Below are positions 1 to 6,388 of a DNA stretch of 8,289 bases, one piece after another. This stretch comes from Rhodothermales bacterium (GTDB lineage: Bacteria > Bacteroidota > Rhodothermia > Rhodothermales > VXPQ01): assembly GCA_028283985.1 (NCBI GenBank), contig JANQSQ010000133.1, positions 1 through 8,289 of the forward strand. Direction: 5' to 3'. How positions within the stretch are numbered: the stretch's first letter is position 1; every line of letters starts with the position of its first letter. The position numbers and the translations under genes are program-made. The notes under the pieces are model-generated. The model ran no database searches. It saw nothing but the letters and a program-made list of their open reading frames with translations, and had not been told where the DNA came from.

Positions 1-1823
1 GCGCAGGTCTCATCTTCGGCGGCGTCATGCTGGTAGTCCTGTTTCTAATCGGACTGGGGCCACAGGAAATTCCTTTCTTCGTCATCGTCAATCTTATGGC
101 GTTGCCCGCCATCATCTGCGGCACAGGCCTGCTCGGAGCGGTTTTCAATCGCCGCAAACGAAAAACGCTGCTGCTTACCGACAACCGGGCGCGTTTGCTG
201 ACCGGCGCCATGGGCGCCTTTATAAGCATCCTTATGGTGTTCCAGTTGGCGCCTACCGGAGTCGAATTCTTTCCGGAAAACGATCCCCGTCAGGTATGGG
301 TCACCCTGGAGGGAGCGCTCGGCACCAATGTGGACGCGAGCAACAATATAGCGGCCACTGCGCATGATCGTATTCTGAACCTGCTCGACAATACGCCCGA
401 ATCGGAAGCCAATCTTAAAAGTGTGCTCGTCAACGTCGGGGTAGGCGGCGACATGATGTTCGGAGGCGGAGCGCAAAGCTCGGAAGTTTCCCGGGTCACG
501 CTGAATCTGGCGGACTATGCGGATCGCGAGGAGCCAAGCACCGAGACGCTTTCGAAGATCCGCGCCCGGTTGCAAGGAATTCCCGGAACGGACATTACGG
601 TCGAGCAAAGCCAGTTGGGACCACCGACCGGCCTGCCTGTCAATATTGAAATTTCCGGGGAAGATTTCGCGATGATCCGCCAAATCACCCATGAAGTGCG
701 TCAGAGACTGGTGGAAGGAGTGGAAAGCGGCGAAATCCGGGGGCTTGTGGACGTGACCGACGATCTGAATGAGGGGCGTCCTGAAATGCAGGTGTATATC
801 GACCGGGAACGGGCTGCCCGTTTTGGATTGAACACCAGCAACATCGCCACTACGATCCGCGCCGCGATCAATGGCGTCGAAGCAGGTAAATTCCGTACGG
901 GCGAAGACGAATACGACATCACGGTACGGCTTCGGGAAGCCGACCGGGCCGGACTGGAGAGCATCAAGAACCTTACGGTCCTTCACGAAGGCGCCCAGAT
1001 CCCTGTCACCGCCGTGGCGGATTTCGACGTGGGCAGCGGTTTAGGGTCCGTCACGCGCCTCGACCAGCAGCGCGTATCTACGGTGACGGGGGACGCCGCA
1101 CCAGGCATACCCGGCCCTCAAGTGCTTGCCAGCGTGCAGGAGTACCTGACCGAGTACGAAGCGAATCTGCCGATCGGGTACGCGCTGACCTATACCGGCG
1201 AAAGCGAAGAGCAGGACGAATCCTTTGCTTTCCTGACCACGGTGCTGCTCGTTGCCATATCGCTCATTTTTATGATTATGGTGGCGCAATTCAATAGAGT
1301 GACCGTGCCCTTTATCATCATGCTGGCCGTAGGATTCTCCCTGATCGGGGTGCTGCTGGGCCTCATCCTTACACGTACGCCGTTCGGGCTGTTCACGTTC
1401 ATAGGCATTATTTCGCTGGCTGGCATTGTCGTGAACAACAATATCGTTCTGGTCGATTACATCATGCAGTTGCGAGAGCGGGGTATGGACAAACACGCTG
1501 CCATTATCGAAGGCGGCGCCACGCGCCTGCGACCGGTTCTCCTGACTGCATTGACTACGATACTGGGCCTTATTCCGCTCACGTTCGGGATCAACATCGA
1601 TTTCGTGGGGCTGCTGACGGAATGGCGTCCCAATTTTCAGTTCGGCTCCGAGAATACGCAGTTCTGGGGCCCGATGGGCACGGCAATCATCAGCGGACTG
1701 GTTTTCGCCACATTCCTGACTCTGGTCATCGTGCCCGTGATGTATTCGACATTCGATTCGCTCGCAATCAGGCTGAAGAGTATCTTCGGACGCAAAAAAG
1801 AAGCCGATAGCGAACAGGCTTAG
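1..1823 (+). CDS. RND-family efflux permease, C-terminal part (5' end outside window)
   Basis: This is the inner-membrane, proton-driven permease of an RND efflux system (HAE1/AcrB-like), normally working with a periplasmic adaptor and an outer-membrane channel. The frame is open from base 3 with no start, so the gene begins upstream. About 606 residues are visible, compared with roughly 1000-1150 for whole family members. In order there are: hydrophobic segments (bases ~27-250); a large periplasmic region beginning near VEFFPENDPRQVW (~260-1200); and a block of membrane helices from ~1210 to 1780. The last block holds the family signatures GIVVNNNIVLVDYI (~1420-1460) and RLRPVLLTALTTILGLIPL (~1525-1580). 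A loop with WRPNFQFGSENTQFWGPMG sits before the last helices. The C-terminus is short, charged and cytoplasmic (GRKKEADSEQA). Substrate cannot be told from this half, and a CzcA-type metal pump is less likely but not excluded. Adaptor and channel genes, if linked, lie upstream. The stop codon TAG forms the start of a dispersed repeat. Confidence 0.93.
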   Translation, partial: AGLIFGGVMLVVLFLIGLGPQEIPFFVIVNLMALPAIICGTGLLGAVFNRRKRKTLLLTDNRARLLTGAMGAFISILMVFQLAPTGVEFFPENDPRQVWVTLEGALGTNVDASNNIAATAHDRILNLLDNTPESEANLKSVLVNVGVGGDMMFGGGAQSSEVSRVTLNLADYADREEPSTETLSKIRARLQGIPGTDITVEQSQLGPPTGLPVNIEISGEDFAMIRQITHEVRQRLVEGVESGEIRGLVDVTDDLNEGRPEMQVYIDRERAARFGLNTSNIATTIRAAINGVEAGKFRTGEDEYDITVRLREADRAGLESIKNLTVLHEGAQIPVTAVADFDVGSGLGSVTRLDQQRVSTVTGDAAPGIPGPQVLASVQEYLTEYEANLPIGYALTYTGESEEQDESFAFLTTVLLVAISLIFMIMVAQFNRVTVPFIIMLAVGFSLIGVLLGLILTRTPFGLFTFIGIISLAGIVVNNNIVLVDYIMQLRERGMDKHAAIIEGGATRLRPVLLTALTTILGLIPLTFGINIDFVGLLTEWRPNFQFGSENTQFWGPMGTAIISGLVFATFLTLVIVPVMYSTFDSLAIRLKSIFGRKKEADSEQA

Positions 1824-1842
1824 GGCCTGTTAACACTATGCA
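1822..1842 (+). repeat. 21-bp dispersed repeat, copy 1 (contains CCTGTTAACACTATGCA)
   Basis: This copy matches bases 5723-5743 at 20 of 21 positions in the same orientation; the one difference is G1825 versus T5726. It starts inside the RND stop codon and has the palindrome GTTAAC in it. Sequence on either side is unrelated between the two copies. Such a match is far beyond chance in 8 kb. It could be a relic end of an insertion sequence, since many IS termini have a CTGTTAACA-like form, or a shared regulatory element, because both copies lie upstream of + strand genes (mpl and aroK). I cannot decide between these from two copies. Confidence 0.75.
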
Positions 1843-1856
1843 GCGGCGCTCTGCGG

Positions 1857-1877
1857 GGCCTGTTTTCCTGTCAGGCC
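1857..1877 (+). other. Small inverted repeat in the RND-mpl gap
   Basis: GGCCTG (1857-1862) and CAGGCC (1872-1877) are perfect 6-bp arms around a 9-base loop, 34 bp after the RND stop. It could fold in RNA and help end RND transcription. No T-run follows, so it is not a standard intrinsic terminator. Confidence 0.3.
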
Positions 1878-1937
1878 AGGCGCCGCGAGCTACAAAGATG
1901 TATGAAGCCGGTGTGCCGGAAGAGCCGGTAGCGACGT

Positions 1938-3431
1938 ATGAAACGGTTAAGCGACTTCGCCGATGCGCATCTTCGCATATTCGATCGGCCCGCTCCTCCC
2001 GCACCGGAGGAAATAACAAGCGTACACCTCATCGGAATCTGCGGTACCGGCATGGGGTCGCTCGCCGGCCTCCTGCAGGACGCAGGACATGCCGTGCAGG
2101 GATCCGACGAGCGCTATTACCCGCCCATGAGCACGCGGATTGCAGAGGCAGGCATTACCATGCTCGAAGGATACGATGCAAAGCATCTGGATCCGCCTCC
2201 GGATCTGGTTATCGTAGGCAACGCCTGCACACCGACCCATCCGGAGGCATCGTACGCCAGAGAACAGGGCCTCCCCCAGTTATCCCTGCCCGAACCCATC
2301 TCGCATTTCTTCCTGAATGACCGGAAGCCGCTGGTTATTGCCGGCACGCACGGCAAGACGACCACCACCGGCATGCTTGTCCATATCCTGCAGGCCGCCG
2401 GGACGGATCCCGGATTCCTCGTAGGCGGATTACCCGCAAACGGCGGCCCCTCGTGTGGCGTCGGCGCCGGTCCTCACTTTGTCATCGAGGGCGACGAATA
2501 CGACAGCGCCTATTTCGACAAGCGTCCGAAGATGATGCACTACCGGCCTGCCAGCGCCGTCATCACGTCTCTGGAGTTCGATCATGCGGACATCTACGAT
2601 ACCTGGCGAGATTACCGGGAAGCATTCCGGGAATTCGCCGGCCTGGTCGACTCCGAGGGGCTTCTTGTATTGAACGGAAACGATCCCGAAGTACGGGTGC
2701 TGGCAGACTATACCCGGGCGCGCGTAGTCCGTATCGGCTTCGCAAACGAGGAGATTGCCGCCGGGAACGTGCGCTCCGCCCCGGGCGGACAGCGTTTTAC
2801 GCTGCTGGCGTCCGGTCAGGAACAGACGGAGATTTTTTTGCCCATGAGCGGACGGCATAACCTGCTCAATGCGCTGAGCGTATGCGCGATTGTACTGGAC
2901 GAGGGCATCACGCCCGCACAGATCGCAGAGGGATTCGCCTCTTTTTCCGGAATGAAGCGCCGCCAGGAAGTGCTTGGCGAAGCAGACGGCGTCCTTGTAG
3001 TGGACGACTTTGCACACCATCCCACGGCAGTAAGCGAAACGATCCGCGCCATCGCAGAACGATGGCCTGACCGCCGCATCGTGGCCGTTTTCGAGCCGCG
3101 TTCCAACTCAAGTCGTCGGAAGATATTCGAAGAACCGTACGGACATGCCTTCGACCGGGCGGACGCCGTGTTTATAAGCGCTCCACCTGTACGACACAAC
3201 GACAGGGCAGCTGATTTGCTGGATGCGGAAAGCGTCGGGAATATTCTCAAAGCCCGCGGCGTCTCTGCAACTGTCCGACCCGGTGCGGAACGCCTCCTTC
3301 CTCCCCTTCTGGACACATTGCGCTCCGGGGATGTGGCGCTGATCATGAGCAACGGCAGCTTCGACGGACTCCATAGCCGCCTGCTCACAGCGCTCAGGAA
3401 GCGTGAGCCGGCAGCTGCGAAGCCCGCATGA
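1938..3431 (+). CDS. mpl: UDP-N-acetylmuramate:L-alanyl-gamma-D-glutamyl-meso-diaminopimelate ligase (Mpl)
   Basis: Cytoplasmic Mur-ligase-family enzyme that uses ATP to join recovered tripeptide L-Ala-D-Glu-mDAP to UDP-MurNAc, returning murein breakdown products to peptidoglycan synthesis. The 497-residue product has the three Mur domains: an N-terminal nucleotide-binding part starting at HLIGICGTGMGSL (about residue 30); an ATPase domain with AGTHGKTTTTG (135-145), the Mpl-type EGDEYDSAYFDKR (184-196) and SLEFDHADIY (211-220); and a C-terminal domain with DDFAHHPTAV (356-365) and FEPRSNSSRR (385-394). The EGDEYD and EPRSNS forms favour Mpl over MurC. It is somewhat longer than the ~457-residue E. 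coli protein because of about 28 extra N-terminal residues. ATG at 1938 is secure: an in-frame TAG lies at 1929-1931 and no other start codon occurs before the first conserved motif. The Shine-Dalgarno is weak (GGAAGA about 14 bases upstream). Its stop codon is directly followed by a dispersed-element fragment. Confidence 0.95.
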   Translation: MKRLSDFADAHLRIFDRPAPPAPEEITSVHLIGICGTGMGSLAGLLQDAGHAVQGSDERYYPPMSTRIAEAGITMLEGYDAKHLDPPPDLVIVGNACTPTHPEASYAREQGLPQLSLPEPISHFFLNDRKPLVIAGTHGKTTTTGMLVHILQAAGTDPGFLVGGLPANGGPSCGVGAGPHFVIEGDEYDSAYFDKRPKMMHYRPASAVITSLEFDHADIYDTWRDYREAFREFAGLVDSEGLLVLNGNDPEVRVLADYTRARVVRIGFANEEIAAGNVRSAPGGQRFTLLASGQEQTEIFLPMSGRHNLLNALSVCAIVLDEGITPAQIAEGFASFSGMKRRQEVLGEADGVLVVDDFAHHPTAVSETIRAIAERWPDRRIVAVFEPRSNSSRRKIFEEPYGHAFDRADAVFISAPPVRHNDRAADLLDAESVGNILKARGVSATVRPGAERLLPPLLDTLRSGDVALIMSNGSFDGLHSRLLTALRKREPAAAKPA

Positions 3432-3454
3432 TGTGGGGCCTGCCACATTGCTTT
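3432..3454 (+). terminator. Possible weak terminator after mpl, formed by element sequence
   Basis: TGTGG and CCACA (3432-3436 and 3443-3447) can pair around a 6-base loop directly after the mpl stop, followed by TTGCTTT. The stem is short and the T-tract interrupted, so termination is only possible. The same hairpin occurs in the full element at 7071-7088. Confidence 0.25.
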
Positions 3455-3518
3455 GTCATTCCTTGCCAGCGCGCCTCTCTCAACCTCTGAACTTCGCGGA
3501 CTTGATCAGAGTATCCTA
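3432..3518 (+). mobile_element. Truncated copy of the 7000-7258 element (87 bp, one end only)
   Basis: Bases 3432-3518 align to the reverse complement of 7000-7087 with about 8 substitutions, nearly all transitions, and one single-base gap, roughly 90% identity. It runs from the small hairpin sequence TGTGGGGCCTGCCACA outward to the element terminus GGACTTGATCAGAGTATCC followed by TA. The opposite half and opposite terminus are absent: similarity stops one base after the mpl stop codon. It is therefore a decayed or truncated copy with no coding role. It fills most of the gap between mpl and the dipeptidase, and a TTG-started reading frame of the dipeptidase would run through it. Confidence 0.85.
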
Positions 3519-3569
3519 ACGTATTCTGTACGCATTCCCGCAAACGACCCAAGCCATTCGAAGACCTTC

Positions 3570-4814
3570 ATGCGCAGTTTTCCTGTCCTGTTCTGCATCC
3601 TGCTCGCCGCCATGAACATATTGTCCGGGTGCAACCCCGGAACTCCTTCAGCCCCTGCCGAATCCGATGACGACGCCCTGCGCGCCCGCGCCGACTCGCT
3701 GGCGCATGCCTTGCTCATCGTAGACGGCCATATCGATGTGCCGTACCGGCTTGATGCGTTCCATGAAAACATTTCCGAGGAAACCTTCGGCGGGGACTTC
3801 GACTATCCGAAAGCAATAGCCGGCGGCCTCGACGCCCCGTTCATTTCGATCTACATTCCGGCGGTCTATCAGGAAACCGGCGGAGCCGCGGAAAAGGCGG
3901 ATTCGCTGATCGACATGGTGGAAGGATTCGTCGAGCAGTGGCCGGACAAGTTCGCCTTTGCCCGGTCCGTGGCGGATATCCGGGCCAACTTCGAGGCAGG
4001 GCTCGTCTCACTGCCGATGGGTATGGAAAACGGCGCCCCCATCGGCGATGACCTTACACGCCTGCAATATTTCCATGAGCGGGGCATTCGATACATCACC
4101 CTGACACACTCTCGCGTCAATCAACTCAGTGACTCGTCCTACGATTCGACCCGGGTTCATGACGGCCTGAGCGATTTGGGTAAAGAGGCGGTTCGTGAAA
4201 TGAACCGGCTGGGAATCATTGTCGATATCTCGCATGTCTCCGACGAAGCATTCTACGATGCGATGGAAATCACCGAAGCGCCCGCCCTGGCAAGTCACTC
4301 TTCCCCCCGGCATTTTACGCCCGGATGGGAGCGCAATATGGGCGACGCCATGATCCGGCGCCTCGCCGAAAACGGCGGAGTCATTATGGTCGTCTTCGGA
4401 TCGACATTCCTGCGCGCGGAATACGATGCGGAGGGGGACTCTGTCCGGGCAGCCATTGAACAAGAGTTAGAGACCGCCGGCTATCCGTACGATTCGGAAG
4501 AATATGTACGCCGGTTCGAGGAGTATCGTAAGGCGCACCCGGTCGGCTCGGTCGAAGACATTGTGGCGCAGATCAACCATGTCGTTGCGCTGACGAGCAT
4601 CGACCATGTAGGACTCGGATCGGATTTCGACGGCGTTTTTGCGCTGCCGGCCGGCATGCAGGACGTCTCCATGTATCCGAATCTTATCTACCACTTGCTC
4701 AAGGAAGGGTACAGCGACGAAGATATCCGGAAGATACTGGGCGAAAACGCGCTGCGCGTCTGGTCCGATGTGGAACAGGTGGCGCGTGCGATGCAGGATA
4801 CCGGGCAGGAATAA
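3570..4814 (+). CDS. Membrane (renal-type, M19) dipeptidase, predicted lipoprotein
   Basis: Zinc dipeptidase of peptidase family M19, which hydrolyses dipeptides including some with D-residues. With the ATG at 3570 the product has 414 residues and begins with a typical lipoprotein signal: MR, a hydrophobic stretch and the lipobox LSGC with Cys21, followed by a Ser/Pro/Asp-rich linker. It should be exported and lipid-anchored at the cell envelope. Residues expected to bind the two zinc ions are visible: H54 and D56 in DGHIDVPYR, E153 in GMENG, H222 in DISHVSD and H243 in ASHSSPRH. GLGSDFDG (D352) carries the conserved late Asp. The frame can be read further upstream to a TTG at 3453, but those 39 residues come from a dispersed element and would hide the signal peptide, so 3570 is preferred. 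No clear Shine-Dalgarno is seen. Its position after mpl fits a role in peptide recovery, but the substrate is unknown. Confidence 0.9.
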   Translation: MRSFPVLFCILLAAMNILSGCNPGTPSAPAESDDDALRARADSLAHALLIVDGHIDVPYRLDAFHENISEETFGGDFDYPKAIAGGLDAPFISIYIPAVYQETGGAAEKADSLIDMVEGFVEQWPDKFAFARSVADIRANFEAGLVSLPMGMENGAPIGDDLTRLQYFHERGIRYITLTHSRVNQLSDSSYDSTRVHDGLSDLGKEAVREMNRLGIIVDISHVSDEAFYDAMEITEAPALASHSSPRHFTPGWERNMGDAMIRRLAENGGVIMVVFGSTFLRAEYDAEGDSVRAAIEQELETAGYPYDSEEYVRRFEEYRKAHPVGSVEDIVAQINHVVALTSIDHVGLGSDFDGVFALPAGMQDVSMYPNLIYHLLKEGYSDEDIRKILGENALRVWSDVEQVARAMQDTGQE

Positions 4815-4829
4815 AGGAGCAGGAATTTT

Positions 4830-5579
4830 TTAATACACCACTTCTTCGAGCACAAGCCCATGGGCAGGCGCCGAGGGTCCGGCGGCGCGACGATCTTTGC
4901 GGATAAGAAGGCGAACCATATCTTCCACGGGACGTTTTCCGTGCCCTATCTCCAGCAGCGTTCCCACCAGCGCGCGCACCATACCGTGCAGGAACCGGTT
5001 GCCCGTTATCTCGAAACAGGCGTCCCCGTCGTCTGATTCGCGCGTCCAGCGCGCCTCGTGCAGGGTGCAAACACGGTTCTTCGTCTCCGACTGGGTTAGG
5101 CAGAACGTATCGAAATCGTGTTCGCCGAGGAGGGTATCGGCAGCGGCCTGCATGCGCGCAAAATCCGGTTCCGGTCGGATATGTACGCGCATATGTCGAT
5201 CCAGCGCGCGAAACCCGGTAGCGATGTAATAGCGGTAGCGCCGAAGGCGGGCATCGTAGCGGGCATGAAAGCCGTCGGGAGCCGCGGCGAGCATGCGGAC
5301 AGCGATGGCGTCGGGGAGAAGGCCGTTCAGGGAAGCAAGAAGACGGTGCGTATCTATGTGGGCCTCCCCCGGGGGGGTGTCCACAAGAAAATGGGCGACC
5401 TGTCCCCGGGCATGCACCCCGGCGTCGGTGCGTCCTGCCCCGACAACATCTGTCGGCGCGCGCAAGGCTGTGGCGAGCGCCTCCTCGAGCGCGCCTTGCA
5501 CCGTCGGCCTGCCCGGCTGGATTTGCCATCCGGAAAAAGGCGCGCCGTCGTATTCTATCGTCATGCGGTATACAGGCAT
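4830..5579 (-). CDS. truA: tRNA pseudouridine synthase A (TruA)
   Basis: Converts uridines at positions 38-40 of the tRNA anticodon stem to pseudouridine in the cytoplasm. The 249-residue protein is the usual family length. It opens with the family start YRMTIEYDGAPFSGWQ (4-19). The catalytic Asp is D52 in GAGRTDAGVHARGQVAHF (47-64). FHARYDARLRRYRYYI and the late GNRFLHGMVRALVGTLLEIG motif follow. ATG at 5579 is chosen because it places the first motif at the normal distance; an ATG five codons later (M6) is possible. No strong ribosome binding site is seen for either. The stop is 15 bp from the convergent dipeptidase stop. Upstream it faces the palindrome-rich gap shared with aroK. Confidence 0.95.
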   Translation of the reverse strand: MPVYRMTIEYDGAPFSGWQIQPGRPTVQGALEEALATALRAPTDVVGAGRTDAGVHARGQVAHFLVDTPPGEAHIDTHRLLASLNGLLPDAIAVRMLAAAPDGFHARYDARLRRYRYYIATGFRALDRHMRVHIRPEPDFARMQAAADTLLGEHDFDTFCLTQSETKNRVCTLHEARWTRESDDGDACFEITGNRFLHGMVRALVGTLLEIGHGKRPVEDMVRLLIRKDRRAAGPSAPAHGLVLEEVVY

Positions 5580-5639
5580 CGTATGCGCGTCGCATCGGGG
5601 GATATCGTATTTTGCACGCGCCGGTCAGGACGCGCCGCC

Positions 5640-5659
5640 GGTAGACCGGACGGTCTACC
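5640..5659. promoter_or_regulatory. 20-bp palindrome, candidate repressor operator
   Basis: Perfect 9-bp arms GGTAGACCG (5640-5648) and CGGTCTACC (5651-5659) flank a central GA. The site lies 61 bp upstream of the truA start and about 118 bp upstream of aroK. The TAGACCG-NN-CGGTCTA form resembles operators of TetR-family repressors such as E. coli NemR; that resemblance is from memory and unconfirmed. No TetR-type gene is in the window. It could instead be an RNA hairpin in a leader transcript. Confidence 0.5.
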
Positions 5660-5706
5660 TCAGGAATCGCTCAGTGGCGCCGCCGCTATTACCCCACCCC
5701 TGCGCC

Positions 5707-5721
5707 GGGGAACGTTTCCCC
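5707..5721. promoter_or_regulatory. Palindrome GGGGAA-CGT-TTCCCC
   Basis: Perfect 6-bp arms around CGT, 55 bp upstream of the aroK start. The GGGG arm (5707-5710) could alternatively pair with CCCC at 5697-5700, so two exclusive RNA stems are possible if the region is transcribed. A DNA-binding site is equally possible. Function is inferred only from symmetry. Confidence 0.35.
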
Positions 5722-5722
5722 C

Positions 5723-5743
5723 AGGTCCTGTTAACACTATGCA
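5723..5743 (+). repeat. 21-bp dispersed repeat, copy 2
   Basis: Same-strand copy of 1822-1842 (20 of 21 identical, 17 identical in a row: CCTGTTAACACTATGCA). It ends 33 bp before the aroK ATG and directly precedes a small hairpin. The two copies are direct repeats enclosing mpl, the dipeptidase and truA. Confidence 0.75.
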
Positions 5744-5749
5744 CACAGA

Positions 5750-5766
5750 CCGGGATATATTCCCGG
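5750..5766 (+). promoter_or_regulatory. Hairpin or operator just before aroK
   Basis: Perfect arms CCGGGA (5750-5755) and TCCCGG (5761-5766) enclose TATAT, ending 10 bases before the aroK ATG. In mRNA the stem would sit over the ribosome-binding region, which otherwise shows no good Shine-Dalgarno; as DNA it could bind a regulator. Role not established. Confidence 0.4.
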
Positions 5767-5776
5767 AACATTCCCG

Positions 5777-6325
5777 ATGACCGTTCCTACGCGCATCTAT
5801 CTGACGGGTTTTATGGGGAGCGGCAAGAGCACCCTCGGCCGCCGACTCGCAGACCGGCTTGGATACGACTTTGTCGATCTGGATCGACATATCGAGCGAG
5901 CGGTGGGCAGCACAGTACAGGCCATCTTCGCCGATCAGGGAGAAGAAGCGTTCCGACGGCTCGAAGCCGAGCATTTACGCACGGTATCGCGCGCCGACCG
6001 GGTGGTCATTGCGCTTGGAGGCGGTGCGGTCACCCGGGAAGACAACTTGCGTTTCGCAAAGGAGCAGGGGCGCCTGATCTATCTCCGCATGACGCCCCGG
6101 CATCTGGCGGATCGACTTGAAACACGGGCCGCATCCCGGCCCATGCTGCATGAGCAAGGCCATCCTTTGTCCGGAGCCGCTTTGCGTAAACGCATCGCGG
6201 CCTTGCTGGCGCAAAGGGAATCGTTCTACGAACAGGCTGACATCGTGCTGGATGTGGAGATGGAACCTGTAGACAACAATGTCTCGGCAGCCATGAAAGC
6301 GCTGGAAAAGCAAGGCGGGAAGTAA
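5777..6325 (+). CDS. aroK: Shikimate kinase
   Basis: Phosphorylates shikimate at the 3-hydroxyl using ATP, the fifth step of the shikimate pathway to aromatic amino acids. The 182-residue length is typical for a stand-alone kinase. Visible motifs are: the P-loop GFMGSGKST (11-19); DLDRHIE with D36 for magnesium/shikimate; EEAFRRLE with R60 for shikimate; the GGG shikimate-binding loop at 81-83; the lid arginine R122 in SRPML; and R148 in QRESFYEQAD. All key residues are present, so it should be active. The start at 5777 gives the usual short distance to the P-loop. It is divergent from truA and convergent with rnhB, so it is likely a single-gene transcript from the 5580-5776 gap. aroB is not adjacent within the window. 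aroL naming is possible but aroK is the usual form. Confidence 0.95.
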   Translation: MTVPTRIYLTGFMGSGKSTLGRRLADRLGYDFVDLDRHIERAVGSTVQAIFADQGEEAFRRLEAEHLRTVSRADRVVIALGGGAVTREDNLRFAKEQGRLIYLRMTPRHLADRLETRAASRPMLHEQGHPLSGAALRKRIAALLAQRESFYEQADIVLDVEMEPVDNNVSAAMKALEKQGGK

Positions 6326-6357
6326 GAGAAGGCGCGTCCCAAGGTCCTCGCCCATGC

Positions 6358-6378
6358 GGATTTAATCAGAGGTTCCTA
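6358..6378 (+). repeat. Degenerate element end between aroK and rnhB
   Basis: GGATTTAATCAGAGGTTCC, followed by TA, matches the 7238-7256 terminus at most positions and has the same orientation as it and as the copy at 3498-3518. Weak similarity may run back to about 6335 (GCGCG and nearby bases match inner element sequence). No partner terminus is found nearby, so it is a solo or decayed end. The rest of the 63-bp convergent gap (6326-6388) shows no clear terminator. The flanking AACACTAT (read on the minus strand, ~6376-6383) also resembles part of the 21-bp repeats, weakly. Confidence 0.6.
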
Positions 6379-6388
6379 TAGTGTTCCT

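Noticed and set aside
45..986. Long minus-strand open frame (313 residues) opposite the RND gene
   Set aside because: It lies wholly within a clearly recognised RND coding region, has no recognisable motifs, and its composition is that of a reverse-frame shadow in GC-rich DNA.
1824..1937. Small protein gene in the RND-mpl gap (frame starting at 1838)
   Set aside because: The frame begins inside the 21-bp repeat and runs out of frame into mpl; no ribosome binding site or recognisable product.
2816..3448. 210-residue minus-strand frame opposite the mpl 3' end
   Set aside because: Low-complexity Ser/Arg-rich translation antisense to conserved Mpl motifs; no start context or homology seen.
4699..5595. 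298-residue minus-strand frame overlapping truA
   Set aside because: It is out of frame with truA, which has full family motifs; the arginine/proline-rich translation is typical of a shifted frame.
5293..6120. 275-residue plus-strand frame spanning truA, the gap and aroK
   Set aside because: It covers two recognised genes in other frames and has no domain; it would also read through three palindromes.
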